Shown: positions 39,701 to 50,872, numbered from the stretch's first letter. The stretch is DNA of 63,559 nucleotides from an uncultured Bacteroidales bacterium (GCA_905234645.1 CAJOIS010000007.1:1-63559), one strand, 5' to 3'. Numbers and translations: made by a program. The notes: generated by a model from the sequence alone, not told the origin.

Positions 39701-42279
39701 TGTCTATGAAGGCCACGGCCGACAGCTATCAGGTGGGCGAGAAGATCGTCGTTACCTTCCCCGCCAACGAACAGGCCAAAGCCCTAGTCACGGTGGAAGC
39801 CAACGACAAGGTGATGCAGACCATGGTGGTCGACAACCTCGGCCAGGAAGGCAAGGTGGAAATCACCGCCACTGACGAGATGATCCCGAATGTGTATGTC
39901 TACGTGGCATTGATTCAGCCGCATGACGTCAAAAACGACATGCCCATCCGCCTCTATGGCGTGGTGCCGGTGAAGGTGGAGAACAAGAAACTGCAACTCC
40001 AACCCAACATCGCCGTTCCTGAAACGGCCAACACGAAGAAGACATTGGAAGTGAAGGTGAGCGAAGCCAACAAGCAAGCCATGACTTACACGCTGGCTGT
40101 TGTCGATGAAGGTATCCTTGGCCTGACCAACTTTGCCACTCCAAATCCTTATGGATACTTCAATAGCAAGCAGTCGTTGAGTGTCCGCACTTGGGACAAC
40201 TACGCCTCTGTCGTGGATGCCTTCAGTGGTGAGTTGGGCTCCGTCTACGCCATCGGTGGTGACGGCATCATCAACCAGGAAATCACACTTGACAACCGCT
40301 TCAAGGCCTATGCCGTCACCTTGGGACCTTTCGAGCTGAAAGCCGGTGAGACCAACACGCATAGCTTCGAGGTGCCGCAATGCTCTGGTGCCCTCCGTTT
40401 CATGGTGGTGGCAAAGGGCAATGCCAAGGCCTTCGGCGCAGCCGAGAAACGCATGACTGTCGTCGACCCGATCAACCTCTATCCCTCGGCTCCGCGTGTG
40501 GTGGCGCCTGGCGATGAGCTGAACCTCAAAGTGCAGGTTCAGGCTCCTACGATGAAGAACCAAACCTTGCAGGTGAAGTTCGACAATAAGAACCTTGAAC
40601 CCGTCGGTGCATTGCCGACTACGGTGAAGATTGACGGCAATGGCGAAGGCCTCGTCGCTGTCAGGACAAGCATCCCGAAGACCTTGGGCAATGCCGAGCT
40701 GAAGGTCAGCGTGACGGGCGATGGTTACACCGCTGAGTCGTCGACGTTGATGCCTATCCGCATGCCTAATGCCGAGCGTCGCAACACCATCACCAAGGAA
40801 ATCGAAGCGGGTCAGACGATGAGCATTCCGTTCAACCTCGCAGGTATGGAAGGCACGCAGCAAGGCAATGTCACCGTGTCGTCGTTGCTGCCTGTCGACC
40901 TCTTTGGTCGCTTGGACTACCTCATGGACTACCCGCACGGCTGTCTGGAACAGACAACCTCCAAGGCCTTCCCGCAACTCTACTTGAACTACTTCGTCCA
41001 GCTTGACGACAAGGCCAAGGAAGAGATGCGCAACAACATTGAGGCGGCCATCACCAATCTGAGTAACTACAGGAAGTCCGACAACTCAATGACCAACTGG
41101 ATTGGTGGTCGTTACACGGATCCATGGACTGAGATTTATGCCCTTCACTTCCTGGTGGAGGCCAGCAAGCAAGGCTTCGACGTGCCGCAGTACTTCCTCG
41201 ACGGTCTGCTGAGCTATCAGGCCAATCGTGCCAAGCAGTGGAAGAACAACCCTGACTACAAGCAGGGTGAGACCATCCAAGCCTATCGTCTCTTCGTGCT
41301 GGCTTTGGCTGACAAGGCTGAGATGGGTGCCATGAACCGCTTCAAGGAGATTGAGATGAACTACGACCTCACCAAGGCTTTGGCTGCTGCCGCCTTCGCC
41401 CAGACGGGTAAGACGACTATCGCCCAGAACCTGTTGCCGGTCGTTGAGGAAGGTCAGGCCATGTCAGACTACTACACCTCCTTTGGCTCCCGTACTCGCG
41501 ACCTCGCCTTCTACACTTACGTGCAGATGCTCTGTGATGTCGATCAAGCCACGGTGCAGAACAACATCAACTCGGTATGTGCCAAGTTGAGCAGCAACCG
41601 CTGGATGGACACGCAGACCACGGCCTTCTCGCTCTTCGTCTTGGGAAAATATGCCGAGAAGATGAATGTCGCCAACACCAACCTCTCCGCCACCGTGAAG
41701 GTGAACGGCGATGAACGTACCTTGAATGCCAACATGGCTTCGGTGGGCTTTGGCTTCACGCCGAAGCTGGGTAGCAACACGGTTGAAATCAAGAACAACA
41801 CCGACCAGAAGATGATCGCCAACGTGTTCACTAAGACCTCGGTCGCCGAGTACGACATGAACGAAAGCGGCAACTTCATCAACATGACGGTGAGTTACTT
41901 CGACAAGAACGGTAATGTGGTGAATCCCGCCAACCTCGCCGTGGGTACTGACCTGAAGGTGCAGATGACGGTGTCCAACCCGAGTGACTATCAAGTCACT
42001 GAGCTGGCGTTGTCGTACTACCTGCCTTCGGGTTGGGAGCTCGTCAACGAGCGTGTGAACGGTGAGATGACGGGCAACGAAGGTGCCAAGCACATCGACC
42101 TCCGCGACGACCGTGCCTACTTCTACTTCGACCTCATGCCGCATTCGAGGAAGACTTTCACCCTCAAGGCCAACGCCACCTATGAGGGCAACTACATGAT
42201 CCCTGCCGTCCGCTGCGAGGACATGTACAACAACGAGATCTTCTACAACATCCCGGCACGTGGGTGCGTGGTGAAATGA
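36769..42279 (+). CDS. Bacterial alpha-2-macroglobulin family lipoprotein
   Basis: 1836 residues from MKKTAKMRIFAGGM, with lipoprotein signal LLLLVPSCGKK (Cys near residue 29). An upstream in-frame start lies before the promoter and is rejected. A series of macroglobulin (MG) beta domains leads to the bait region. YPHGCLEQTTSKAFPQ (near 1390) is an intact CxEQ thioester motif, followed by the alpha-helical toroid (about 1400-1690) and C-terminal domain. These proteins trap periplasmic proteases, guarding the envelope. The gene is 14 bp from pbpC, the well-known pairing with a repair peptidoglycan synthase. Confidence 0.95.
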   Translation: MKKTAKMRIFAGGMALLAMALLLLVPSCGKKNGTTKPSVIVEQLRPLNEDLLPLLDGFTSGAIAKGEPIVVRFKNPETMKVKYGEPLPAKAFNFSPSLKGKAVWIDETTVGFQYDDIDPNQNYTCDFRINEFVETSDTQPLQFGFAVRRQNFSLVGAYPVCTESDKMDYNLRVAFVNPIEGEVEQIVDAGTRKDYNVTATSLGNNLYDIAIQGINRKDAEYILKVTLDGSSIEAKKSVTYELPVYAKNDFRPVQFDVDNTSALGVLYFTQPLKQGQNLNGFVNFNQRIGYRSDVQDNKVTFYFDKTSLYRYQLEDLNMTVASGIRSANGQVLQEDVDYAFDLTDYEPKVRWTDDGVIIPNVDETTVYFDAICLNSVTLRIIRIFDDNILSFLQDNELNETYGVRKAGRLEKKIRLQIDNPYPTQWKTFPIVLSDYVKVEPGAMYQLSIDFGPADYTFASEEMRALEAENSQIEADYWDGERYDYKEYCYDGEWGDPNGYYFYNYVEQKKNIVVSDLAVTAKMGRSDMVDVFVYRISDATPVSGAQVMAYNFQKQELAKGSTDSHGYARLECANRPAFVVATDRKGSKSVLKLSDGNALSYSRFDVSGESVDKGVSGFAYTNRGVWRPGDEIQINLMLNDLDNALPENYPVVLEVTDATGRLYAKQVNTKPVNDLYCFRVPTNVSDETGLWLARFKVGNSVITKNLRVETVKPNRLEINFDLPEVVSLSNNDHVALTSRWLNGMKANGLKAEVDVVLRGGLTSFKNFKNYTFVNETQSFEPQEISLYSGKLNSEGVADVGFGPMDDIYASQMMNGTFTVKVFEPGGDFSIASFKGQISPYRRYVGVELPETTSKYGSYYDTDKDWKFNIAMVDEKGTAYNSAVVLEYALYRLDSYWWWSSEDEWSLQRYASGTYKAPVQNGTLTCNGTTSVSFNIPDDKWGSYLFVVNDKQGGNMFAKVISFDWGYGHSSSASGAPAQLSMKATADSYQVGEKIVVTFPANEQAKALVTVEANDKVMQTMVVDNLGQEGKVEITATDEMIPNVYVYVALIQPHDVKNDMPIRLYGVVPVKVENKKLQLQPNIAVPETANTKKTLEVKVSEANKQAMTYTLAVVDEGILGLTNFATPNPYGYFNSKQSLSVRTWDNYASVVDAFSGELGSVYAIGGDGIINQEITLDNRFKAYAVTLGPFELKAGETNTHSFEVPQCSGALRFMVVAKGNAKAFGAAEKRMTVVDPINLYPSAPRVVAPGDELNLKVQVQAPTMKNQTLQVKFDNKNLEPVGALPTTVKIDGNGEGLVAVRTSIPKTLGNAELKVSVTGDGYTAESSTLMPIRMPNAERRNTITKEIEAGQTMSIPFNLAGMEGTQQGNVTVSSLLPVDLFGRLDYLMDYPHGCLEQTTSKAFPQLYLNYFVQLDDKAKEEMRNNIEAAITNLSNYRKSDNSMTNWIGGRYTDPWTEIYALHFLVEASKQGFDVPQYFLDGLLSYQANRAKQWKNNPDYKQGETIQAYRLFVLALADKAEMGAMNRFKEIEMNYDLTKALAAAAFAQTGKTTIAQNLLPVVEEGQAMSDYYTSFGSRTRDLAFYTYVQMLCDVDQATVQNNINSVCAKLSSNRWMDTQTTAFSLFVLGKYAEKMNVANTNLSATVKVNGDERTLNANMASVGFGFTPKLGSNTVEIKNNTDQKMIANVFTKTSVAEYDMNESGNFINMTVSYFDKNGNVVNPANLAVGTDLKVQMTVSNPSDYQVTELALSYYLPSGWELVNERVNGEMTGNEGAKHIDLRDDRAYFYFDLMPHSRKTFTLKANATYEGNYMIPAVRCEDMYNNEIFYNIPARGCVVK

Positions 42280-42293
42280 TTCCCGCTTGAACG

Positions 42294-44609
42294 ATGAAAT
42301 GGCTCGCAAGACATAGGAAAACCAAAATCTTTCTCTTGGCTCTTGCGGGCCTTTTCTTTGCTTTTTTGTGCATCCCCGTCCCGCGTTTCGATAAGCCTTA
42401 TTCCACCGTTCTAACCGCCAAGGACGGCGAGCTGCTTGGTGCGAAGATTGCCGACGACGGGCAGTGGCGCTTCCCCGCCACCAACGACTATTCTCCGAAA
42501 TATGTCGCCTGCCTGATGGAGTACGAAGACCGATGGTTCTTCTTCCATCCGGGCTTTAACCCCGTGGCTTTCGTGAAGTCGTTCATAGACAACGTGAAGG
42601 CAGGGGAGGTGGTCAGAGGTGGTAGCACGATATCAATGCAGGTGGTGCGCATGTTGCGCGACAACCCGCCACGTACATATGCCGAGAAGCTTTGGGAGGT
42701 GATTTTGGCTATGCGGCTTGAGATGCGGTATTCCAAGAGGTCTATCTTGAACATGTATGCCGCCAATGCGCCATTCGGAGGCAATGTGGTCGGCATCGAT
42801 GCGGCGGCATGGCGTTATTTCCATACCACGCCAGATGAGCTCTCATGGGCAGAGGCGGCCACCCTTGCAGTGCTCCCCAATGCGCCCGCGTTGATACACC
42901 CTGGCCGTTCACGAGAGCGCCTGCAACAGAAACGCGACGAGTTGCTGCAACGCCTGCCGCATACCAAGACCTTCATTCCAAGGCGTTTCCATGTCCCCGA
43001 TCTTTCTGACGAGGACTGTGAGCTGGCCATGATGGAAAGCATCCCGGATAAACCCTACGACATGCCGATGCTAGCTTATCATTACCTCAGCGACCAAGAC
43101 AAACAACACCACGGGGAACAAATCGCCTCGAATCTCGACTATCGCTTGCAGCAGGCTGTGATGGACATCATGGACCGTCACCACGAGACCAATGTGATGA
43201 ACAACATCGACAATGCTGCCGTCTATGTCGTTGACTATCTGAATGACGAAATCATAGCCTATGTCGGAAACAACATGAATGCTTCCGATGCCGCCATGGT
43301 CGACATGGTGAAGGCACAACGCTCTACGGGTAGCATTCTCAAGCCTTTCCTCTTTGCCGCCATGCTTGACGAAGGCACATTGTTGCCTGAGATGGTTTTG
43401 CCCGACATTCCGATGAGTCTCTCCGGCTTCACGCCGAAGAACTACAGCGGTGAGTATTGGGGCGCTGTGCCAGCAGACAAGGCTTTACAGAACTCGCTGA
43501 ACGCGCCGTTTGTGTATCTCTTGCGTGAATATGGCCAGCCTCGGTTCCATAGCTTGTTGAAGCAACTGCAGCTGAAAGGCATCGTCTTCGATGCGGCGCA
43601 TTACGGCTTGTCGCTCATCGTAGGTGGCGCCGAGTCGTCGCTTTACGACATCACCAATGCCTATGCCAAGATGGGGCGTAAGTTGGCTGTCCATGTGAAT
43701 GAGAGCTATAATGCCAAGGTCGATGAGAAGGTATCGCCATTTTCTGCCGAGGCCATTGCCGAGACCTTCCATGTCATGCTCGGCTTGACGAGGCCAGTGA
43801 ACCAGATAGGGTGGGGAGGCTTCTCCTCTTCGGCGCAGGTGGCGTGGAAGACGGGTACCAGCTTCGGCTTCAAGGATGCATGGGCTGTGGGTCTTACCGA
43901 CCGTTATGTGGTGGGTGTCTGGGCTGGCAACTCTGATGGAGAAGGTCGTCCGGGCCTGACGGGCGTTGGCGTGGCGGCTCCCATCATGTTCGATGTGGTC
44001 AGCAAATTGAACGACAGCTACCGTTATCCTGCCAACACCTCTGAAAGCGTCGAGATTGAGGTCTGTGCCGAGTCGGGTTACCCCAAGTCAGAGTATTGTC
44101 AGCATACGAAGAAGATACGTGTCTGCAACGTGGAAAACCAAACGGGTGTTTGCCCTTATCATAAGAAGGTGTTTTTGGATGAGTCGCGCCAATATCAGGT
44201 GCGTCCCGACTGCTACCCTGTCGACCAGAAATGCTACGATGTGTTTTATGTCTTGCCGCCCGTGATGGAGTGGTTCTACAAGAAGCACTCTCCGATGTTC
44301 CGCCCGCTGCCGGCTTTCTATCCCGGCTGTGGCACTGCCCATCCCGACGAGGTAATGGCCTTTGTCTATCCCAAGAGCGATGCCAAGGTGACCATCCCCA
44401 TCGGCATACGTGGCGACCGCCAGCAGGTCGTCTTCGAGATCGCTCACCGCAACCCGCAGAAGACCATCTTCTGGACCTTGAACGACGAGTTTTTAGGAGA
44501 GACGCGCCTCAACCACCAGATGCCCATCGACGTGGAAAAAGGCACCTATCGCCTCCGTTGTGTGGATGAAGACGGGGTGGAGTTGAATAGGAAGATTGTG
44601 GTGCAATAA
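42294..44609 (+). CDS. pbpC: Penicillin-binding protein 1C
   Basis: 771 residues with an N-terminal membrane anchor (about 10-28). The glycosyltransferase-51 domain follows (EYEDRWFFFHPGFNP with the catalytic glutamate, GGSTISMQVVRML). The transpeptidase has SILK (SxxK, about 347), SLN (about 401) and KTGTS (about 519). A C-terminal BiPBP domain contains a cysteine-rich patch (CAESGYPKSEYC, CNVENQTGVC). PbpC makes and crosslinks peptidoglycan and partners the alpha-2-macroglobulin encoded upstream. Normal length. The stop is followed by a palindromic repeat and the converging kdsC-like gene. Confidence 0.95.
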   Translation: MKWLARHRKTKIFLLALAGLFFAFLCIPVPRFDKPYSTVLTAKDGELLGAKIADDGQWRFPATNDYSPKYVACLMEYEDRWFFFHPGFNPVAFVKSFIDNVKAGEVVRGGSTISMQVVRMLRDNPPRTYAEKLWEVILAMRLEMRYSKRSILNMYAANAPFGGNVVGIDAAAWRYFHTTPDELSWAEAATLAVLPNAPALIHPGRSRERLQQKRDELLQRLPHTKTFIPRRFHVPDLSDEDCELAMMESIPDKPYDMPMLAYHYLSDQDKQHHGEQIASNLDYRLQQAVMDIMDRHHETNVMNNIDNAAVYVVDYLNDEIIAYVGNNMNASDAAMVDMVKAQRSTGSILKPFLFAAMLDEGTLLPEMVLPDIPMSLSGFTPKNYSGEYWGAVPADKALQNSLNAPFVYLLREYGQPRFHSLLKQLQLKGIVFDAAHYGLSLIVGGAESSLYDITNAYAKMGRKLAVHVNESYNAKVDEKVSPFSAEAIAETFHVMLGLTRPVNQIGWGGFSSSAQVAWKTGTSFGFKDAWAVGLTDRYVVGVWAGNSDGEGRPGLTGVGVAAPIMFDVVSKLNDSYRYPANTSESVEIEVCAESGYPKSEYCQHTKKIRVCNVENQTGVCPYHKKVFLDESRQYQVRPDCYPVDQKCYDVFYVLPPVMEWFYKKHSPMFRPLPAFYPGCGTAHPDEVMAFVYPKSDAKVTIPIGIRGDRQQVVFEIAHRNPQKTIFWTLNDEFLGETRLNHQMPIDVEKGTYRLRCVDEDGVELNRKIVVQ

Positions 44610-44613
44610 TTGC

Positions 44614-44637
44614 GGCCCTTCGATAAGCTCAGGGACC
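44614..44637. repeat. GGCCCTTCGATAAGCTCAGGGACC element
   Basis: A copy of the CCCTGAGCTTGTCGAAGGG-type element between the convergent pbpC and kdsC-like genes. A related copy lies at 57432-57455. Confidence 0.75.
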
Positions 44638-44648
44638 CCAGACTACCT

Positions 44649-45170
44649 TTACCAAGAATAAGCCTCAGCCGTCATCCATTTGCCCTGTACTTTCAGGGTC
44701 TGTTCGATGAGGTTACGGACGGCACCCTTGCCGCCAGGCTTCTCGCTGATGAACTTGCTGATGGCCTTCACCTCGGGGACGGCATCGGCAGGGCAGGCGG
44801 GGAGACCTACCTCCTTCATCACATTGAGGTCGGGAATGTCGTCACCCATGAATACGATTTCTGCGGCATTAAGGCCTTTTTCCTGCATGTATTCCTTGAG
44901 CTTCAGCACTTTGTTGGGGATGCCCGTGAACACGTCGGTTACACCGAGGCTGTTCATCCTGACTTCCATTGAGGGACAAATGGCGCCTGAAATAACGGCG
45001 ACATGGTAGCCCAATTTTGAAGCCAGTTGTATAGCATAGCCGTCCTTGACGTTGGTGGCGCGCCAGGGATGTCCGTCGTGGTCGCTGAAGACAGTGCCGT
45101 CTGTCATCACACCGTCGTAGTCAAAGATGAAAGTGGTGATCGGTCTCAGAATTTCGTTGGCGTTGTTCAT
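44649..45170 (-). CDS. HAD phosphatase, KDO 8-phosphate phosphatase-like (KdsC)
   Basis: 173 residues from MNNANEILRPITTFIFDYDG; a longer start is rejected because its 45 extra codons come mostly from a promoter and a palindromic repeat. HAD motif I is FDYDGVMTDGTVF (two aspartates), motif II VISG, motif III K near FTGIPNK, and motif IV FMGDDIPDLNVM. The small size and lack of a cap domain fit the KdsC tetramer family, which frees KDO from KDO 8-phosphate for lipopolysaccharide. YrbI-like enzymes for other keto-acid sugars are the alternative. Confidence 0.88.
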   Translation of the reverse strand: MNNANEILRPITTFIFDYDGVMTDGTVFSDHDGHPWRATNVKDGYAIQLASKLGYHVAVISGAICPSMEVRMNSLGVTDVFTGIPNKVLKLKEYMQEKGLNAAEIVFMGDDIPDLNVMKEVGLPACPADAVPEVKAISKFISEKPGGKGAVRNLIEQTLKVQGKWMTAEAYSW

Positions 45171-45189
45171 TTTCCTTGGTTTTACGCTC

Positions 45190-45197
45190 CAAAAATA
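45190..45197 (-). promoter_or_regulatory. Probable -7 box for the kdsC-like gene
   Basis: Minus-strand TATTTTTG 19 bp upstream of the ATG at 45170; no TTG at a good distance. Confidence 0.45.
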
Positions 45198-45238
45198 AGG
45201 TTTTTTTGTCAAATGCCACTTGATAACGTAAAAATGCT

Positions 45239-45246
45239 TAATTTTG
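45239..45246 (+). promoter_or_regulatory. Probable -7 box for rsfS-ftsH
   Basis: TAATTTTG at 45239-45246, about 90 bp upstream of rsfS. A TTG at 45220-45222 gives only 16-nt spacing. If used, the repeat at 45261-45326 is transcribed as the mRNA leader. Confidence 0.4.
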
Positions 45247-45260
45247 CCACTTAATAATAG

Positions 45261-45326
45261 ATACGAGACTGCGAGACACGGGACTGCGAGACGGTCTCGC
45301 GTCATAAGGTCCCGTGTCCCGAGTCA
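45261..45326. repeat. ATACGAGACTGCGAGAC...GTCCCGAGTC inverted repeat
   Basis: The left arm ATACGAGACTGCGAGACACG onward (45261-45293) and right arm GTCTCGCGTCATAAGGTCCC onward (45294-45326) form a hairpin with almost no loop, immediately before rsfS. Same family as 20474 and 35150. Confidence 0.88.
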
Positions 45327-45335
45327 ATAAAAAAT

Positions 45336-45713
45336 ATGAGAATAAGACATCAAAACGATAACGTTGAAGAGATTGTGGCCGCGACGATAGAGGCCATGGA
45401 AGCCGTGAAAGGCAAGGAGATCGTCACCTTGGACCTTCGTGAAATCACCACCGCAGTGACGGACTATTTCGTCATCTGCCATGCTCCTTCCAAGACACAG
45501 GTGGATGCTATTGCCGACAAGGTGGAGGAGGTGGTGTTTGAGAAGACGCATGCCAAGCCTTACCACGTGGAAGGCCGCGAGAATACGGAATGGATTTTGA
45601 TAGACTTCGTGGATGTCGTCGTTCATGTGTTCCTGGAGTCGAAGCGTGAGTTCTACAAGCTGGAGGAACTTTGGGCCGATGCCGAGAGAAACGTGAAGGC
45701 GTCAGAAGACTAA
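45336..45713 (+). CDS. rsfS: Ribosomal silencing factor RsfS
   Basis: 125 residues, the expected size. VTDYFVICHAPSKTQVDAIADKVEE and ENTEWILIDFVDVVVHVFLESKREFYKLEELWADA are RsfS signatures. It binds ribosomal protein L14 and blocks subunit joining when nutrients are short. 24 bp separate it from ftsH, a pairing common in Bacteroidota. Confidence 0.95.
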   Translation: MRIRHQNDNVEEIVAATIEAMEAVKGKEIVTLDLREITTAVTDYFVICHAPSKTQVDAIADKVEEVVFEKTHAKPYHVEGRENTEWILIDFVDVVVHVFLESKREFYKLEELWADAERNVKASED

Positions 45714-45737
45714 CCATTTCAAAATCAAAACTTTGTA

Positions 45738-47783
<2,046 letters not shown>

Positions 47784-47788
47784 TCGCC

Positions 47789-48463
47789 ATGGCTTGGGAC
47801 AACAAAGGAGAAAACACTGACACCACCTTTAAGGAGCAGATGCTCGCCAAGGTGCGCAATGCCCTCATCGAGCGGCAGGAGGCCTTGTTTAAGGATATCG
47901 ACCAACGTACCGAGACTTGGGTGCCTATCAAGGAAGAAGACGGTACGGCCATCACCTTCGTGCAGAATTTCAAGGAGCATGGTGGCGTCTTCATTTATCT
48001 GGAAAGTGAGGCTGAGTTTGCCGAGTGCATCAGACAGTTGGCACCCGAGAACGGCTGGGAGCCGTTGTGGTGCACCAGTCCTAAGATGAAGCAGCTGTTA
48101 GGCAAATATGGCATCCCGTTTACAGAAGACAAAGAGCGTGAACCCAAACAGAAACTCGTCAGCCTGACGGGTTGCGAGTGCCTAGTGGCGCAAACGGGAA
48201 GCATCGTTCTCTCCGATGCGCTGACGTGCAGCCGTGAGGCCTATGCCTTGCCCGATATTCTGTTGGTGTATGCCACCGCAGAACAAATCGTCCCTGGGTT
48301 GCGCACCGCTTTCCAGACCATGAAACGAAAATACGCCAAGAGCAGGCCTTCGCAGTTGACCATTATCACGGGGCCGAGTCGTAGCACCGACATCGAGCAG
48401 ACCCTGGTCATCGGCGCCAGTGGTATCCGACAGGTGGCGGTGTTTCTTGTTGATGAAGAATAA
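47789..48463 (+). CDS. LUD-domain protein (LutC/YkgG-like)
   Basis: 224 residues. EHGGVFIYLESEAEFAECI, GCECLVAQTGSIVLSD and IVPGLRTAFQTMKRK lead to SQLTIITGPSRSTDIEQTLVIGASG, which is the LUD-domain core with the TGPSxTADIE motif (here SRSTDIEQ). In LutC this domain takes part in lactate oxidation, but here LutA/LutB partners are absent and the gene rides with ftsH. The role is unknown. A strong terminator follows. Confidence 0.88.
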   Translation: MAWDNKGENTDTTFKEQMLAKVRNALIERQEALFKDIDQRTETWVPIKEEDGTAITFVQNFKEHGGVFIYLESEAEFAECIRQLAPENGWEPLWCTSPKMKQLLGKYGIPFTEDKEREPKQKLVSLTGCECLVAQTGSIVLSDALTCSREAYALPDILLVYATAEQIVPGLRTAFQTMKRKYAKSRPSQLTIITGPSRSTDIEQTLVIGASGIRQVAVFLVDEE

Positions 48464-48467
48464 TATT

Positions 48468-48520
48468 AAAAACCGACCGCCTATGTCATTCCCTTGGGAA
48501 TCTATAGGCGGTCGGTTTTT
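48468..48520. terminator. Bidirectional terminator after ftsH-LUD
   Basis: Perfect 17-bp stem with ends AAAAACCGACCGCCTAT (48468-48484) and ATAGGCGGTCGGTTTTT (48504-48520), with a 19-nt loop that itself can pair (TTCCC/GGGAA). It serves the converging LUD-domain and MoxR genes. Confidence 0.95.
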
Positions 48521-48530
48521 ATGCATGTGT

Positions 48531-49496
48531 TTATTTCAATGTATCAATGATGTTTTCGATGCTGATGCCTTCAGCCTCGGCTGTGTAGTTGCGTATGATA
48601 CGGTGCCGCAAAATGGGCACGGCGACGCGTTGCACATCTTCGATATCGGGTGAGTATTTGCCCGACAATAGGGCGTTGGCCTTGGCACCGATGATGAGAT
48701 ACTGCGAGGCACGAGGACCGGCACCCCAGCTGAGGTAACGGTTGGCCCATTCATGGGCTTTCTCGGTGTGGGGACGTGTCTTGGCGACCAGATTGACTGC
48801 ATATTCATATACATTGTCAGGCACGGGCACGCGGCGCACCAACTGCTGGAAATACAAGATCTCTTCTGGTGACAGCACGGCGTTGACTTCGGTCACATTG
48901 CCGGCTGTGGTGCTCTTTACGATGTCGATTTCCTCATCATAGGAAGGATAGTCGAGCATGAGGTTGAACATGAAACGGTCCAGCTGGGCTTCGGGCAGGG
49001 GATAGGTGCCTTCCTGCTCGATGGGGTTTTGTGTGGCGAGCACGAAGAAGGGCTCTTGTAGCTTGTAGGTCTTGCCCGACACGGTGATGCACTTTTCCTG
49101 CATGGCCTCCAGCAAGGCAGCCTGCGTCTTGGGCGGCGTACGGTTGATTTCGTCGGCAAGGACGATATTGGCGAAGACAGGGCCCTTGATGAACTTGAAT
49201 TGTCGTGATTCGTCCAGGATCTCCGTACCTACGATGTCGGAAGGCATCAGGTCGGGGGTGAATTGGATGCGGCTGAAGCTCAATCCCAAGGCTTTGCCGA
49301 TGGTGTTCACCAATAAGGTCTTGGCCAGGCCAGGCACACCGACGAGCAGCACATGGCCTTGGCAGAAGATGGACAGGATGGTGTCGTGGATGATGTCATG
49401 CTGTCCAACGATGACTTTGCTGATTTCCTTGCGGAGGGTCTCATATCTCTCGACCAGTGCCTTGGCACCGTCGACATCTGAAGCGTAATTTGTCAT
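48531..49496 (-). CDS. MoxR-family AAA ATPase
   Basis: 321 residues. The start at 49496 gives an ATGA overlap with the upstream surA-like gene and is preferred to the ATG four codons earlier. VGVPGLAKTLLVN (Walker A), NIVLADEINRTPPKTQAALLEAMQE (Walker B and sensor 1 region) and FVLATQNPIEQEGTYPLPEAQLDRFMF are MoxR signatures. The family remodels partner proteins, often VWA or DUF58 proteins; none follows here. The tight coupling to foldase genes is worth noting. Confidence 0.95.
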   Translation of the reverse strand: MTNYASDVDGAKALVERYETLRKEISKVIVGQHDIIHDTILSIFCQGHVLLVGVPGLAKTLLVNTIGKALGLSFSRIQFTPDLMPSDIVGTEILDESRQFKFIKGPVFANIVLADEINRTPPKTQAALLEAMQEKCITVSGKTYKLQEPFFVLATQNPIEQEGTYPLPEAQLDRFMFNLMLDYPSYDEEIDIVKSTTAGNVTEVNAVLSPEEILYFQQLVRRVPVPDNVYEYAVNLVAKTRPHTEKAHEWANRYLSWGAGPRASQYLIIGAKANALLSGKYSPDIEDVQRVAVPILRHRIIRNYTAEAEGISIENIIDTLK

Positions 49497-50872
49497 TGAA
49501 AATTCCAATCGTAATAAAAATCATTGTTTTTATAGGCGTCGTCGAGGCGGATGTAGGCCTTGGCTGCCTTGTTGGTCACCCACTTGCCGATGGCTTCCTG
49601 GCGTTTCTGACCAAGGGCCCAGCTTTGGATGAGACTGTAATCGTCCTTGAGGTTGGCCTGATGGGCCTCTGTTTTTTGTTTGACCATGATGAGTCGGAAA
49701 GCGTCATTGCTTTCATTGGTTGTCATGGGCAGGGGATCGCTCACTTCGCCGACTTCGAGGCGGCTGACGACGAATGACAGGTTCTTGTATTCGGGATATT
49801 CGATTTCCAATTGTTGCATGTCTTGCAGGCTGAGCCAGTTGCCTCCTGTGTTGGCGTTGGTGAGGTAGCCACCGTTGTTTTTCGAGTCGTCGTCGCTGAA
49901 CTTCTTGCAGGCGGCTTCGAAGGTTATGTCGCCGTTGCGGATGAGCTGCGCCACAGAGTCGAGCTGGTTTTGTGCTTTCTCAAGCGCTTCTACGGGCACT
50001 TTTGCGGTGAGAAGGATGTGACGGCAGTTGACGGTCTCGCCACGACGCTCGATGAGCTGGATGATGTGGAAGCCGAACTGGGTCTCCACCACGTCGGAGA
50101 TCTCACCGTCGTGGAGGTTAAACGCTACGTTTTCGAATTCGGTGGCATACACGCCCTTGCCGGCAAAGCCGAGTTCACCGCCTTGACGTGCCGAGCCTGG
50201 GTCTTCGGAATAAAGGATGGCCATGGTGGCGAAGCTGCTTTCTCCGTCGAGGATGCGCTTGCGGATTTGATAGAGGCGTTCTTTCACCTGTAGTTTCTCG
50301 TCGATGCTGACGGGCGGTCGTTTCACGATTTGCACAATCTCATAGTTCGGAGCTATGTCGGGCAGACTGTCTTTAGGGATAGCATTGAAAAACTCCTTTA
50401 CCTCTTGTGGTGTAACCACTACATTCTGCATGATCTTAGCTTGAACCTGTTCTTGTAGCATCTGGTCTTTCACGGCTTGTCGAACTTCTTCCTTAATCTC
50501 CGCCATGCTTTTGCCGAATTGCTCTTCCATCTTCTCTTGCGAGCCGATTCTGCTGACAAAATAACGGATACGCTGGTCCATCTGGGTCTCCACCTGTTCG
50601 TCGGTCACGGAGATACTGTCCATCTCGGCCTGGTTGAGCATGAGCTTCTGAAGCAGAAGGTCTTCCAAGATGCGGGCACGCACTTCTTTGCCGGTGCCTT
50701 CGGCCATGCCTTGCATGCGGTATTGTATGTACTGGTTCTCGATGTCTGACTGCAGGATGATGTTCTTTCCGATCACGGCCACCACCTTGTCAATCACCTG
50801 GGGCTGACGGTTTTGGGCCAACGTTGGCAAGGCCAGAAGCATAAGCACTATGATAATCCAGTTTCTTTTCAT
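49493..50872 (-). CDS. Periplasmic peptidyl-prolyl isomerase, SurA-like
   Basis: 459 residues with signal peptide (MKRNWIIIVLMLLALPTLAQ). A SurA N-terminal helical region (about 25-175) is followed by two parvulin domains: KERLYQIRKRILDGESSFATMA to FGFHIIQLIERR, and NCRHILLTAKVP to FSDDDSKNNGGYLTN. It folds or escorts outer-membrane proteins. It is the third of three linked foldase-type genes. The 11-bp gap upstream and the ATGA overlap with moxR downstream show a single transcript. Confidence 0.93.
   Translation of the reverse strand: MKRNWIIIVLMLLALPTLAQNRQPQVIDKVVAVIGKNIILQSDIENQYIQYRMQGMAEGTGKEVRARILEDLLLQKLMLNQAEMDSISVTDEQVETQMDQRIRYFVSRIGSQEKMEEQFGKSMAEIKEEVRQAVKDQMLQEQVQAKIMQNVVVTPQEVKEFFNAIPKDSLPDIAPNYEIVQIVKRPPVSIDEKLQVKERLYQIRKRILDGESSFATMAILYSEDPGSARQGGELGFAGKGVYATEFENVAFNLHDGEISDVVETQFGFHIIQLIERRGETVNCRHILLTAKVPVEALEKAQNQLDSVAQLIRNGDITFEAACKKFSDDDSKNNGGYLTNANTGGNWLSLQDMQQLEIEYPEYKNLSFVVSRLEVGEVSDPLPMTTNESNDAFRLIMVKQKTEAHQANLKDDYSLIQSWALGQKRQEAIGKWVTNKAAKAYIRLDDAYKNNDFYYDWNFQ

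Noticed and set aside
39784..40977. Long minus-strand frame antisense to the alpha-2-macroglobulin gene
   Set aside because: The thioester protein on the plus strand explains the sequence; this frame is arginine/histidine-rich and has no recognisable domain.
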